Assembly: GCA_039602395.1 (NCBI GenBank)
Contig: JBCNJP010000007.1
Coordinates: 121,368,957 to 121,432,956, forward strand
From: Deinandra increscens subsp. villosa
Lineage: Eukaryota > Streptophyta > Magnoliopsida > Asterales > Asteraceae
Length of the DNA: 64,000 nt
Direction: 5' to 3'
Position 1 is the first letter of the stretch. Every line of letters begins with the position of its first letter. Below, one piece after another: positions 34,769-48,604 of this stretch. The position numbers and the translations under genes were made by a program. The notes beneath the pieces were generated by a model that saw only the letters and a program-made list of their open reading frames with translations, ran no database searches and had not been told where the DNA came from.

Positions 34769-36254
34769 GTATGAGTTAGTCGGTTTTAATGATTATGAGG
34801 AGGATCATGATACTTAACCCAGAAATAAGTTGTGTTTTTTTTTTGTTTTTTTTTTATAATTTGCATATGTGACAAGGGAGTGGCTGTTAGCATTGGACAA
34901 CACAATACATTGTTAGTGCCGATTTTGACATCTGTAATTGCCCGTCTTTCGAGTTGTAGTTATATGTAATGAAGGGGCGCGCTAAAATTAGACAGTTTGT
35001 GCCAGATTTGAATAAGGATGTATTTTTGTTTTAAAAAATCGGTCCATATGCATTTACTCAAGGAAACATAAATACTGGAACTTGAGATGGATGAAACAGA
35101 GAGGTGTTATTCTGAGAGCACATAAGAGAGAAAATAGAACTTCTGTTTTGCTTTTTTCACTACGTTATATCTTAGATCACTCGTCTTAAGGATACAAAAA
35201 ATATAATTAGTTTCAAGATACACTTAGGACATTGATGTATGAATAATCTCAAAAGGTGTGTATCATACCCGATGCTTGCTCATTGTGAAGTTTGTTGCAA
35301 CCTGTACTATTTTTATTCCCTCAAAAATGCATATTAGATGGCGACTGCAGTGAAGCAGCCATAGGCATAGTAGGCGCATAAAATGGATTGGAATAGTAAC
35401 GTATTTATCAAATAGTCACGTGTAGCGATCTAGATGGATGTTACGTGGTACGCATAAAAATATATCTTTTGTTTCCTCTCCAACTGTTACAAATTGAACT
35501 CATGATTGATGGTCTAATATGTATAGTCGTATCTATTTAGCAAATGCATTAGTGATGTAGGGTTAGGTTCATTTCAGAACCATTTGATTTTGAGAACTTT
35601 TAAGAATAATATTAAGCCACTCATTTTCAAGGAGGGGGGGGGGGGGGGGGGGGGCATTCAAATTCATGGGGAGAATTTCCAAATATAACTAATGGCTCAG
35701 ACTTGATTCTCAAAATTATCAAAACCATTTGATTCTTAAATGATCATCTCCATAATGATGTAATAGGCGTAGTCTTATTTCCAATTTCAACGAATTTAAC
35801 AATCGAGTTTGTGCCATGTAACATAGTTTAAGATTGTAGACTCAATACTTTAAGCATTTAAGTCGTTACCGTTTTTTCTTTTTTCTCGTTTTTTTTATGT
35901 GATGTTATCGCAATATAACTGTTTTGTGTGACCAGTTATCCCGGCGGCAACGGATGGGTAGTAAAATCTAGTTAAATAATTTATCTTCAGCATTGACCCT
36001 CCAGAAATTTACATCGCACCCGTTATAACCTGGAAATTATATTAGAGAGTAGAGACCCAATACATCCCAACTTTGATAATCATAGTTTTGGATATTTTAG
36101 CACCAAATTAAAAGTAAATATTAACTGAATGTGGTTTTCAATAACCAACAAGACATAACTCAATTCCTTTAAAACCCTAACGGGTTGTGATTTTCCGACG
36201 GGCAGACCAACTGACCGGCCGCAATGAATGAATATACATACATACAAACTGAAT
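34769..36254. other. Convergent intergenic region between KUP7 and PAA1
   Basis: This contains both presumed 3' UTRs. A 21-G run lies at 35634-35654. At about 35940-35973, ccggcggcaacggatgggta followed by ctagt weakly resembles another Helitron 3' end, but no partner end was found. Confidence 0.5.
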
Positions 36255-39200
36255 CTAGGTGAGGGGTTTGGGTGCTTCAATGTCTTCTTGCACTTTATAT
36301 GATGATGATAATGATGCATTCATATTCTTCTGTTTTGATGTAAATCTGAATCTCAGAAGCAATGAATTTGCCATTACACCGATGGAGCTCAAACCCATGA
36401 GGGCCCCGGCAATCGAGGGAGTAAGCATCAATCCTGTCACCGGCAACAAGGTCCCAGCAGCTATTGGGATCCCAACCTGAAATTTTGCCCAACAAATTAA
36501 AAGGAAGGAACCACAAAACTGGAACTCAGTAGTGTGTTCAACGGGTGAGATGAAACTTTGTTTTGATCAATCATCAAGCACAGAAAGATATATAACAGAG
36601 TGCAATGATCGAGAAGCATGACTTACAATATTGTAGCCGAATGCCCACCAGAGATTTTGCTTCACGGTGTTCATCGTTTGTCTGCTAAGCTCCAACGCAT
36701 CAATCAACTGCAATTGGGTTAATGTTAGCCCGACTTTACTATGTATACAATTTAAACAGTGCGTCTGATATCTCTGTGGAATTGTCACACAAGCACAACT
36801 TTGAAGTAAAGGCCACTCATGAGCTACTTGAGATTGGCTTGCTAGAAGCTCGAATGGAGACGAGCTTAAACGAGCCCGAACCCAAGTTTCCCATGTTGAG
36901 CTCAACTAGGCTTGCGAGTCTTAACAAGCTCATTATTTATATAAGTTTTATTTAATATAGTAACTATATATTTACACAATAACTATTCTTTAAATATAAA
37001 ATTTTTAAACATATATTAGGTTATATATAATTAATTATAAATGTACATGGGGGAGGATCATGAGAAAACTCTTAAGGGAGAGAACTAAAACAACTCTTTT
37101 TTTTTCTTCAAAAGTTAATAATTTATTCATATATTATTAGTTTTTGAAAACGGTTACACCATAAAATCAAGAAATTTGTTATCTTTAATATGGTATTTAA
37201 AAAAAATAAAAAAATAAAAAAATTGTGTCAGTATATTTTCCAGTGCTACATATATACAGTAAGTACATCATAGTACATATATATACAGTGTAAGACTCAG
37301 ATTCTCTAAAAGGAGTTTTCTCATGAACCTTACCCAACATATATAATATATAAATAATAAACTCGAGGCCCCAAATACAAGTGAGAGACTGTACCTGTGA
37401 AATTTTGTTACCCATGAGCACAACTGAGGCGACCTCACTGGCAGCTCCAGCACCACCACCTATGGCGACTCCTACATGTGATTCAGCCAGGGCAGCAGCA
37501 TCATTGATTCCATCCCCAACCATAGCAACAATGTGTTGATCCTTCTGAAGTCTGCTTATAAATTTACTTTTCTCGTCAGGTTTTACTCCATAAAACACCT
37601 GCCACTCCCCAACTTTAGGCTCTCAAAAACAAAAATAATATTCTTCACACATTACTAACTAAAATAACATCATCGTACCTGTTCCTTTGGAATACCAACT
37701 ACCGATGCAACATATTCAGCTGAACTTTTTTTATCCCCAGAAAGCAAGTATACATTTATTCCTCGACTAGTTAAAGATTGAATGACGTGTGCAGCATCTT
37801 CTCTTATCTGATCCTCAACATAAATAAGACCTGCAAGCACTCCATCTATCCCAACATATACAACTGATTGATTTTTAAATTCTTCGGTTTCTAGAAATGG
37901 ATTCTCGGTAACTCCATGCCTGCATTAGTTTTGGTATCTGATTAAATACCGAATGACTCATATTTCAGAATCTACAGTAGAGTGGTTGCAAATTATTTAA
38001 GTACCTTCTAACCCATTCCAATGAACCAACAGAAACCATCTTCTTCCCACAAGAGGCTACTGCACCAGATCCAGGTTCTTCTATAAACGTTCCATCATCA
38101 GCCTGCATACTCACATGAAAACTTGATTAGCTTAACACTGTAATCTTATGTTGTCAGAAATACACATAGTGCCTAGGCGCAGCCAAGCACAGCCTTGTCG
38201 AGTAGCTTCAAAAGACCCATTTTCAGGCGCTCAGGCGCAATTCAGGCCAAGTTCTGGCCAAAAAATCGTCTAAATAGGTCTAAAACAATTACACTTGCCC
38301 TAAACAAGCTTGGAAACAACTTAAAACAGTCTAAACCGGCCCAAAACAAGCCTAAAATATGTCTAAGATTCTTAAAAATGGTATTTTTATACTATGCGCT
38401 ATGCTAAAAAAAACCTTGCTTTTTTAGTGCTTTGCGCCTAGGAGGCTAGGACCAAGGCTCACCCTTTATGCCTTCAAAATTATGTTGTAATCCCCAACTC
38501 TTGAAACGTTGACACTCTGACATGGTAGTTATAAAAGAAAATAATGCATAATTATCATAGGTAACCATCTCAACAGTATAGATGGGCTAAAAAATTAAGG
38601 GTCCTAAGAACCCAAATTCCAGCATTTTTTTAAAACCCAACAGGTGATATGTTATAAGAGAAAATAATGCATATAAACTACAAACATAGTAGTCAAAGGC
38701 GCACAAGGCGCTCGCCTAGGCACTGAAACACAGCCCAGCGCGGCCATGCGGCCATCAAGCTGCTCCAGCGAGCTTCCGGACAGCTTCCAGCCAAAACTGC
38801 AAATTCCGGCCAAATTCCGAGCTGGACAAGTCTGAACTCTGAACAGCTAAAGCTGATCTTAAACTTTCATAATGAACTGGAACTAGCCTAAAAGAAGTCT
38901 AATCCCCTTATAACAGTTTACTATATTGTGCGCCTTGCTCAAAAAGCCCCCGCTTTTTAAGCACTTTGCGCCTAGGCCCGAGGTTCATCCTTTGCACCTA
39001 GCACCTTTGACTGCCTAGACTACAAAATGGAAAACAATGACGACTTCACATGAGCAAGTATACAAACCTTCATAGTTAGACCTGATTTTCCCATAAAACC
39101 ACGAGTGCACTAACATAGGCAGTAAAGTTTAAATAGCAGTTCCCGGCTATTAAAGACGATGGATAACTTGTGCACTAACATAGCTTTCTCTGCTAGGAGT

Positions 39201-42200
39201 GCATGGAACATACCTTTACATTAGGACATTTAGCAACCCGAGCAGCTTCAAGAATAGCTTTCCCAATTGGATGAATTGTATTAGATTCTACTGCAGCAGC
39301 TAACTTCAGTACATCTGTTTCAGACCATTTCTCATCTGAACTTAGCCTGCATCATAGTTAGTGTCATCATTATCTCAAAAGTTTTACTACATTTACCATC
39401 TTCTGCACTAAATCTCAACAGCAACTTACACATGGTTCAATTATACTAAAGTTTATTATAATCACTTAGAAAAATATCAAATAGAATTCTGATATATATT
39501 TTCAGTAAGAAAAATAGAAAATAGATCACCACTCAACTGTAACTCAGAATATTCGTCAGATGCTGTGGTCACTATTTTTGTTACAACAGGTTTGCCAACA
39601 GTCAATGTCCCTGTTTTATCAAAAACAATTGTGTTGACTGCCGAAAACTTCTCTAAGATACTTCCACCACGCAAAAGCAATCCTTTTGTAGCACCAAGTG
39701 AAGTTCCAACCTAAAAATTAACATTAAATGAGTAGAAAAGGTAGACTATCTTCAAAGATTTATATAAAGATCTTGGATATATAGCATTACCAGCACAGCA
39801 GTTGGTGTTGCTAAACCCAATGCACATGGACAAGCAACAACCTGCACTCACCAAACATTAGTTACGCTTACGCTCTTGGATATAAAAGACGTGAGATACT
39901 TAGGGTCCTGGGGTGCTAAAGGTCCAAGAAGCCGAGGCGTATGGGGAAGGTGCTAGCCTCGTGTATGCAAGGTGTCTGATATTCATTAAAAACTTATAAA
40001 TTAATTCTATAAAACATTTTCTATCTTGTTATTTCTTGAACACCAAAAAAAGATAATAAAAGAACTACAAAGCAATTCAATGCCATAAAAACATGAACTA
40101 TCCTATTTGTGTCTTGATGTACACACAAATAAGTTGTGTGTACAACTAAAGCAGCTCATGAAATCTAAAATATTTTCCATATTCTTGTATTGTTTTTAGT
40201 CCCTCTTTTCAGTACCAACGTACCAGAGGCTAGGACTCCATCAACACACAGCCACAAGCCCCCACATTCTATCCTTTTAACACTATATTTTCACATCTCT
40301 CTCCCTCTCCATCCCCCCCCCCCCCCCCCCCGGCCCCTCTGATAGGAATCATGTTCTAGTTTATAGTATAAAGATTCCTATCACTCTCTCACTCTCAACA
40401 TTTATAATATAAACTAGAACATGATTCCTCTCTCTCTCTCTCTCTCAACATTTCTTATATAAAGAAAAAGTGAAATTGCAGTTTACTGAGGGAAAAATAT
40501 AATACCAAAACACTACATGAGAGCTGCAACGCTAGTGACATGGCACTTCCATGCTGAAAAGTGACTGGTAATATACGTGGACCCAAAGTACTCCAGAACA
40601 CAAATGTGGCAGCAGAAATTGCCATTACACCATAAGTAAAGTGTCCAGCAACCTAGCCAATCAACATGCAACATTATAAATCAAGCAGAATAAAACAATT
40701 TATATGCTACGATTCTTACTTAAAAGTATAATAAAATAAAAATATTACCTTGTCAGCCAAACGTTGAACAGGAGCTTCTCTACTTTGAGCTTCTTCTACC
40801 AAACGAACAATGTTTCCCATGAAGGTCTCACCTCCTGACCTTTGTACTTCAACAGTAAGTGCTCCATTAAGATTAATACTACCTGCTGACACTTCAGCCT
40901 ACAACACAATTTCAATTATCCAAATTGTTTCTTAACTACTAGGAAGCCAAGGTCCTTACACAAAAATTCTATATAATTTGTAATTTTTTTATATAGCAGT
41001 CACATACCCCTGGAAGCTTAGTGACAGGGAGTGGCTCCCCAGTGAAACTTGACTCATCCACTGTGCTTCTGCCAGCTGTGACTATACCATCAACAGGAAC
41101 ACGATCCTGAACAATGAGTGTAATATTTTGTAAATTAATCATAACAATGTTCTTTTTCTAACATTTTGCAAATAAATTAAAAGTAAAATTTTTACTTACT
41201 CCAGGTAGTACAACAATTCTATCTCCTACAGAAAGACTGTCACAAGGAACATCCACTGTTTTGCTTAACTCTTCATTATCATTATCTTTATCGTTATCAT
41301 TCACTAGAAGACGGGCTTTTGGAGGCAGAACACTGAGAAGGCTAGCCATGTCACTAGTGGCCTTAATTTTAGCTCTTTGTTCAAGATTCCTTCCCAGCAA
41401 AACAAATGCTATCAACATAATTGGTTCTTCAAAAAACACCTTCCAACCCTAAACACAAGAAATAATAAAACAAGGAAATTTACCAATTACTGAAATACTT
41501 TTTGGGCCAAGAAAGAGTGAAGAAACAAATACGCATGCTTATAATGTTTCGTTTTCATTAAAACATTGAAAAAGTTCCCAAATACAAAAGTAATTCTATC
41601 TTATGGTGAATGTGATTATTCCTCAGTAGTCATAACTCAATGTTAAGGTCAGAAATTGTTCTTAAGTTTATCAAAAATAGCATTGACTTGGACATGGAGG
41701 TAAATTGTTACTCAGATCATCACGTGAGGTTATTTCATGTTTATGTTTGGATATATTAGATTTAGTAAAAAAGTTATTCACTTCAGGAAATTTTGGATTT
41801 TGTATTCAAGTCAAGCTATTAACCATCTCTAAAAATAAAAGACAAACAATATTCTTGATTCTTGAATGAATAAATCCAATCATATCCTTTTCTTATACTA
41901 AGCAGAGCTCGTATTTAGAGATCATGTTCGTCTCTTAGGGGCCTAAGCATGCTTTTACCAACTTTGTTCTACCTTTATCGACTTGTTTTCATTTATATTT
42001 CTGCACTATTGTATAAAGTGCTCAATTAGGTGGAAAATGCATATCTGCGTGTAGCAGCAAGATATTATACTAAAGAACCGTGGTGGTTACCAATTTTGGT
42101 ATCAATGCTGCCAGTGTGCTAACGCTAAATGATGATATTGCCCCGAGACCAACTAACGTGTTCATGTTTGGAGTCCCCCTCATAAGACTTTTCATACCAT

Positions 42201-45200
42201 CAACAATAAGCTGGCGTCCAGGAATCAACAATGTAAATAAAGACAAAGACAAGTGGAAACCCGTGGAATGCATGGCATGGATCCACCAAGCCTTGGCTCC
42301 TATGAAATGAGACACATGCCCAAAAAGGCATACAGCACATAAAGCCCAAGACACTGCAAGTCCCCTACCTGTCAAAAATAAAATATGTAATTAGAATATC
42401 AATTAAACATCATGAATATTAGGTATTACTTAAGCACATACCACTTTCTTTTAATTGGTTACGCTTTGCATCTACCTTCCTTTGAAAAGTTTGGAAGACA
42501 CTTTCTTGTTTGGAATCTGTAAAAGGTAGCCGGACAAGGATGGTCAAATAACAATTGCAAGTCATCAACTAGTAATAAAGGCCTAAAAACAATCATGACT
42601 AGATGCGGCATGAGGGGTGACTTGGCTAACGGGTCCAAGCAAGCTAGGTTAATATTTTAGACAGGTCATATTTAGTAGGGGTAGGGTTGACCCAAAATGC
42701 ATCTGTTTATTTTTATAAATAGATGTGCTAATTATGATTACAATTTTTTTTACAATACTAATTTAAATCATTAAAAATAAACTTGGGCAACTTTCAAGCG
42801 TTTGACCTAGTTCCTCCTTTTGCTAAACTTTTGTATTCAACCAATTTGAGTTGATATACAACCCTTATTGTCCCATTCATAAGTAATGGGTCGAAATTGC
42901 AACCTCTAAATTCGTGAAATTGTAGAGAACACGTTAAGCTTTGCTTAAAAACAAAACTAGCAGTTCTCAGCACTTGCTTTAATAAACCGAAGCAGCAGAG
43001 GAAGTTATGATCTCAAATCAGTAGCAGATAGGCGAGAATGCGAGATGAGATCAAAACATTGTAACGTTGAAATGAAATCTAACAGTCCTGAAGGAAATAT
43101 TAACAACCATATATTGTCAAATAAGACACATAGATATGGGAACTTATTAAGGTCTATCCTTGGCTACTTGTTGAAAGGAAGAAACGACTACTTGTTGAAC
43201 GGAAGTATACGACTGGTATCATAGAAAAGACAAAAAAGTCAAAAGTAAAATGCTACACAAGATCTAGTTGTAAAAAAAATAAGAAATGAATCAAAAAGTA
43301 CAAAGAAAACACATACCTTTGAGTCAATCAATATCTTAGAGATTTACCTCACAATCAACAATCCATATATATATTAAAAATAAATGAAAATCATCTAAAA
43401 AATCATGAAAATACGTCAAGATTAGAACATATTATTTATAAATCATAAGGAAACAGATGGTACAACTTATTTCGGACTAGAAAGAAGGATACAAATTTCC
43501 ACTTGAGTGCTTTTTAACTATCATAAATAAATCATCATTGCTCAATACAAATGTATACTAATGGTTTTAAATAAGTGAGATTTGCTACTACATAGAATGA
43601 GAAAAAGCAACTAAGGCTAAGTAAGACTAAGACTTCCAAAATGTGAGGGTGCTCCGATGGTAGAATTGCTTCCATGCAAACAAGACTTGCCTATGGATTA
43701 AAAAACTAAATTAAAATGACTCCAAGATCATATTACCTTTCAAAGATAAGAGTTAAATAGTTTTTGGTATGAACAAAATGGCATAAAGAGATTTTTTTTT
43801 TAGATGTCTAAGTAACAAGGACATACCACAAAGGATTATGGTTGCTCTTACAAGAATCCATTGCACTTTTTAAGCCGGCTATCCTTCGGTTGCAGACTCA
43901 CCTGCCAGTTACCCACCAATCCTCAATAAAATTACCAAGTCAGTGATAATAAGATATTGTGTGCTAAATATGATTAACAAAAACACTTTGAAGAAGACTC
44001 GTTTGATTAACACGCCTATCTCAGTAGCTTAAAATATTAGTATCTCTGAAGAAATCCAATTTCTTTTCACTAAAACCAATGTCATCACCCCAACGATATT
44101 GCATATTACTTTGGAGGAAGCCAATGTAATATCAATTCAATAGCTGGGAGACATGCCATGCAAAGATTCTTGTAGGTCAACCATGATAGATCCTTGTACC
44201 CTTAGACTCAACCCAATAAAAACCAAACAAAACAGAAACAGGAAAGGAAAAAAAAAAGACAAAAATACATGGCAAGTATCCATGTCAAAACCTTTACAAT
44301 ATTGAATGACTCAATGGTAAGACAAAAGTACATGGCAAGTATCCACATCAAAAGAACCAAAAGCAACAAGAAAGTGAACAAAATGCTTAATCTTTACCAG
44401 AGGCACAAGCCACGCAACATAATATTAGCATCAAAGGTCTCAACAATTTCATTCCATATCATCTACTATTACATGCTCTGCTATCCAGGACTTTATGATG
44501 ATAATATTCTAATCAAGCCAGCACGATTATACAATTTAACATACAACCAAAAAAAAAAAAGGTAAAGCACTAAAGCTATGAAGGACAATACGAAATGGAA
44601 TTAACTATTACATTGGAGAAGATGCTGACCTCTAAGGTTAGAATTAAAGCCACAAGTTGTCAAATGTTTTGCAAGTTCTTCTCCCAAGTCTTTTTGCCAA
44701 TTTGGTTTAGCCTTGGCTTCAGGTACAGGCCATACAATTGCTGTCTCTGTTGTAAGATTCACACTGGCAGCTGATACCAGTGGCTGTGAACATATTAAGT
44801 ATCTTCAGTAACCCAGATCAATTCAACATAAGTACACTAGTATAAAACTTATATTTCAAGAAAAAAATGTTTTTCTTAAGGCATATTCGCAACATATTTT
44901 TCATTTTATCTCTTGCAATAATTCATTTTTAGAATCCCAGGCTCCCAGTGATCATTTCTTGCTCAGTGTGGACAATTTTGGGATTTCTGTCATTTAGACA
45001 GTTATAATAAGAATAGCATGAAGGCAGATGACTCTTGAAACAAAATGAATCCTTACAATTGAACTCCAAAACATCACAAATATGCAATAATACAGTAGAA
45101 GTACTTACTTGACTCTCCAAAATTCTTTTTACACTTGCAGAACACCCTCCACAAGTCATCCCCTGAATACACCAAAAACAATCATGATAGATTTGACAAG

Positions 45201-45717
45201 AAATGTCTACATTCAAATTCTGATCTATAGCAAAAGTCCGTATCATCATGATCAAATATCATTGATCTGTAAACAGACAAATGCCAGGAGAATAAAAGTT
45301 TACCCCAACATCTAGAATTATCACATCGGACGAAAGCGCAGAAGCATCATCAGCTCCAACAGCAATAGGATTCACCTTGACCTCCCCTCCGTCACCACCG
45401 CCACCGCCTCCACCTCCGCCATACACACCTCCTCCAAATCCCCCACCGCCGGAAGCAAACGAAGCAGCAGAGCTGGAAACACACGCCAACCGACTCCTAA
45501 CCGGAGGCAATCCACCGCCAACACTCCTCCGTCCAAACAACGGAGCTGCAGAACCGATCTTCAAACATGATCTCCGAAACTCGGCGTTGGCGGCGGCGGT
45601 TGTCCGCCGGAGATGAAGAAGCGCGAGCTGACCGCGAGCGGTTGTGGTGGAGTAATTTAGGGTTTTGGAGAGGCCGAATACGGTGGTGGTTGTAGCTGCC
45701 AAAAGTGTGGACTCCAT
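36255..45717 (-). CDS. PAA1: Chloroplast envelope Cu(I)-transporting P1B-ATPase (PAA1/HMA6)
   Basis: Seventeen exons, 5' to 3': 45304-45717, 45109-45162, 44630-44783, 42442-42516, 42091-42368, 41200-41448, 41008-41106, 40749-40898, 40506-40652, 39791-39841, 39538-39710, 39214-39346, 38005-38102, 37679-37919, 37395-37598, 36627-36707, 36255-36476. The 2823 nt stay in frame: 940 aa (Arabidopsis PAA1 949). A transit-peptide-like start (MESTLLAA) and a Gly-rich stretch precede the copper site GMTCGGC (139-145). Then come TGEP (about 430), membrane CPC (544-546), phosphorylated Asp in DKTGT (588), HP (640-641) and GDGIND (800-805). PAA1 imports Cu into chloroplasts for plastocyanin and Cu/Zn-SOD. 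An in-frame ATG at 45780 could add 21 residues; 45717 is chosen because MESTL is conserved. The exon 11 donor (CA|GTTGAG) is weak but keeps frame. Confidence 0.96.
38165..38475. repeat. cctaggcgc-type repeat in a PAA1 intron
   Basis: Inverted words gcctaggcgcagcc and gctttgcgcctagg bracket about 310 bp. A related copy with similar ends lies at 38693-39020 in the same intron. Confidence 0.5.
38693..39020. mobile_element. MITE with agtcaaaggcgc ends in a PAA1 intron
   Basis: The left end agtcaaaggcgcacaaggcg and the right end cctagcacctttgactgcc are imperfect inverted repeats. Inner words cgcctagg are also inverted. The target duplication is not clear. Confidence 0.55.
40313..40428. repeat. 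Poly(C) run and perfect 21-bp inverted repeat in a PAA1 intron
   Basis: A 19-C run (40313-40331) is followed by GGAATCATGTTCTAGTTTAT... (21 bp, 40345-40365), whose exact inverse lies at 40408-40428 with a 42-bp loop. A 10-bp word gataggaatc (40341-40350) also pairs with 40373-40382, so two hairpins compete. CT microsatellite sequence surrounds it. Confidence 0.88.
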
Positions 45718-47296
45718 TGCTACCGGGAGATTGGGTGGATTGAGGAAAAAATGAAGGAGAAATTGGTTTTGTAAGAGCATTGGATTGTTGTGTACCTACC
45801 ACCTACCACCTTGAAACCCTAGAAATTAGTGATGAATTAAGAAGTACTGCAACGTTATCTGCGCCATGTGATTCTTCAAAATCTCGAGGATCTAGATGAG
45901 ATCAGTCAAAGAGGCAAAAGTCATAACGATGATTTTAGCCCACGTGTGTCTATCTTTTTATTTTTTAAAATAAAGCACAAATTTTTGGACAGCAAATGAT
46001 ATTTTATTAAGATGATCGTAATCTTCGGTCGTGAATCTTGAACTTTTTTTTATGGGTGATCGAAAATTAGTGGTTACCGAATTAATATATAATTTTTTTT
46101 TAGTGGTGACCGACACGATATATATAAAAAAATTTCTACTGGGTACCTCTGAACAAAAAATCAGCAGTGACCAAGGTCACTGCTGGTACACGCTAAAATT
46201 CGCCCCTGGTAATGGTTTCACTTCATGGTGTGATAGTGAACACCAAAGCAAGGTATATGACGTTGCATTTTTTTTTTGGTGTAGTGCGGTGGTCTTTCAT
46301 CGCAATATTTTCTATTTCTTTCTTATATTTTTTTTCTCTATCTCTCTCTAAGCATACCTCTCTCTCTTCTTTTTTTATCTTTTTAATAAATAAGAAAGTA
46401 AAGTGTGGTGTTAGGTGAGTATTACGGGGTAAATGTGAAAGTATAAGATGATGATTTAACAATGAGGTGGTAAAAAAATATGGGGTTGAAATAATGCGAT
46501 GGAGGTATTACAAATACCCTTATGACTATGACTGGAAACCAAAAATTGTGCTACATCTATCAAATCAAACGACGTGTGTGTCACGTGTGTCTAAACTACA
46601 AAAAAAAAATGTTATTCAAACATAAAATGGGAAAGCTATAATAAGAAATATATAGGGTTCGAGGAGTCGTTATAATGTCTCTGAAATGAGTTCAATCATA
46701 ATTTGTTTGAGTTGGTTCTTACAAATTCTCACAATTAACAAAGTTCTCATTTAAACCATACTTTATATAAGATTAGTCATATAAGAGAACCGGTCAGTAG
46801 CAAACATATGAACATGGATAAAAACATCAACTACAAACTAATTAATTTATGCTAATTGTTAGTGACATTAGAAACTACAGTATTGGAGTATTGTTTTAGA
46901 AGTAACTTTATCTGTATTTAAAAAGTTTATTCTGGATAAGATTTAACTAATTTCTTTCCTAAATTAAAAAGAAAGAGAAAAAACAAAGCCAGCTTGTTTT
47001 TTTTTTCTTTTAAACGGCGTTTGGAACTACTTCCTAAATCTCCAATACCTGAGTGACTCTTCCTGATACGGGATTGCAACCGTCCATATTGATTTTGACA
47101 CTTCAGGCTTGGCTCAGCCAGAAACACCATCAGGGAGGAAATCTCACCACTTAAGAAAAAACCCCTAGAGTCAGGTTTGAACTTGAAACCTCAAGGTCCC
47201 CAAGTTCTAAGGTGATTGATGTTAAAGATCCAAAAAGAACTAGATGAAGAGTTCGACGGCTAGAGCCATTAAGTGCAAAAACAAACCGAATAAGAC
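45718..47296. other. PAA1 upstream region and spacer
   Basis: It contains the PAA1 promoter on the minus strand. A low-complexity T/CT-rich region spans about 46260-46390. Around 47160-47220 the words aggtttgaacttgaaacctc and ccccaagttctaagg look like a SINE-type pol III head in reverse, but this was not confirmed. No gene is seen. Confidence 0.4.
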
Positions 47297-47584
47297 TATT
47301 TCACATTTTCTATGATCATCTCTATTTCAGGTATTCGGGGAATCCTCCTTAATAGACGAAATATTCCTATTATGTCAATGCCAATTGAATCAATGTTATT
47401 AGCTGTGAATTCGAACTTTTTGGTATTTTCCGTTTCTTCGGATGATATGATGGGTCAATCATTTGCTTCATTGGTTCCAACGGTGGCAGCTGCGGAATCT
47501 GCTATTGGGTTAGCCATTTTCGTTATTACTTTCCGAGTCCGAGGGACTATTGCTGTAGAATCTATTAATAGCATTCAAGGTTAA
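47297..47584 (+). pseudogene. nad4L: Mitochondrial nad4L inserted in the nuclear genome (NUMT)
   Basis: The plus strand encodes nearly all of plant mitochondrial NADH dehydrogenase subunit 4L, from FTFSMIISI-like text to the natural stop (NSIQG, TAA 47582-47584). The frame is open but the first codons of the gene are missing. At sites where the functional mitochondrial protein has Leu or Phe after C-to-U editing, this copy has genomic-type Ser or Pro: ISISGI, AVNSNF, GQSFASLVPTV and VESINS. That indicates transfer of DNA, not of edited RNA. The following sequence to about 47750 is probably also mitochondrial (spacer-like gcgagcgcatccgattctaa) but less certain. It has no presequence or promoter, so I treat it as non-functional. 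Confidence 0.9.
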
Positions 47585-48604
47585 ACATGACTCCTAGAGA
47601 GTGACCAAAATACGAAGTTCTCTTTTCGTTCTCTTCTTTCTTTTTTATTTTTACTTGGTTGGCAGGGTCAGGGCCTTTCTCGCTGGGCGAGCGCATCCGA
47701 TTCTAAAGTCCTTCAACACTCTCTCCTTCACTATACCACGATGAAAACATTATTGGTTGACAACGAACAATGATTCAAGCTTCTCATCGTCCAAACCATC
47801 AGCTATGCTAACACCAAATAAGTTTCGTAAATATCTATTGGGTTTCGTAAACAATCAATTTAGCTTTGTAGACACCAAATGAGTTCCGTAAATATCTACT
47901 TGGTTTTGTAAACAATGGCCCTCTCCCAACCATTGATATATAAGTTTATTGTTTTTTGTTGGATTTCAGTTTTGACCCTATGTATGAATGTTAACATTTT
48001 TGTATTTTCTCCTATTTGAGAAGAAAAAAAGAGGTGAATTCCAAACATGATTAGCTAAACGGATCGGATTTAGCTCATCCAGCAGCAGCAGCGTCAACCC
48101 TTCACTTGTTTATTGTTAGAACTCGAATCATTACAGAATTGTTAGTAGGATAAGTGGATAAACTATTTTTTCTAAGCTAGATTGGAGGTAACACTGCTTG
48201 AAGATGATATTTCAAAAACTTACAGGTACTCATGAAGGTCGCTATAAATTCTCAGTTATGACTTTTGGTTTAACACCCATCCTCCACCTTCCACTATTTG
48301 AGGAAATTCACCTCGTTTTCTATTATGATGAGAGCAGCATTTGAGGAAAGTGTTACAAACTAAACCGCACCAGCAAATGTATGCAAGTGTGTATCTTCAG
48401 TGTGAAAGACGGAATATTTGGAATATGTTATTTCAGGACGAGTAGCTTCCCAGATCACTGCTAGCAAAAATAGCAGATCGCAATGCAACCACTACTGTAC
48501 ATCTAACCCATAAGAATATGATCACAGTTTTTGCATGATCTAGTTCAAAATGTTCTATAAGGAGAGTTAAACATCAACTTGTATCATGATGAACATACCA
48601 AAGA
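47585..48604. other. Spacer downstream of UBP
   Basis: This holds the likely tail of the mitochondrial insertion and the 3' region of UBP. No gene is seen. Confidence 0.45.

Noticed and set aside
35940..35973. Possible further Helitron 3' end (GC-rich stretch then ctagt)
   Set aside because: The hairpin is poor and no matching 5' end was found.
45377..45616. Pro-rich plus-strand frame
   Set aside because: It is antisense to the Gly-rich region of PAA1 exon 1.
47297..47584. nad4L as a functional nuclear gene
   Set aside because: It lacks the gene's first codons, a targeting presequence and a promoter, and it keeps unedited codons.
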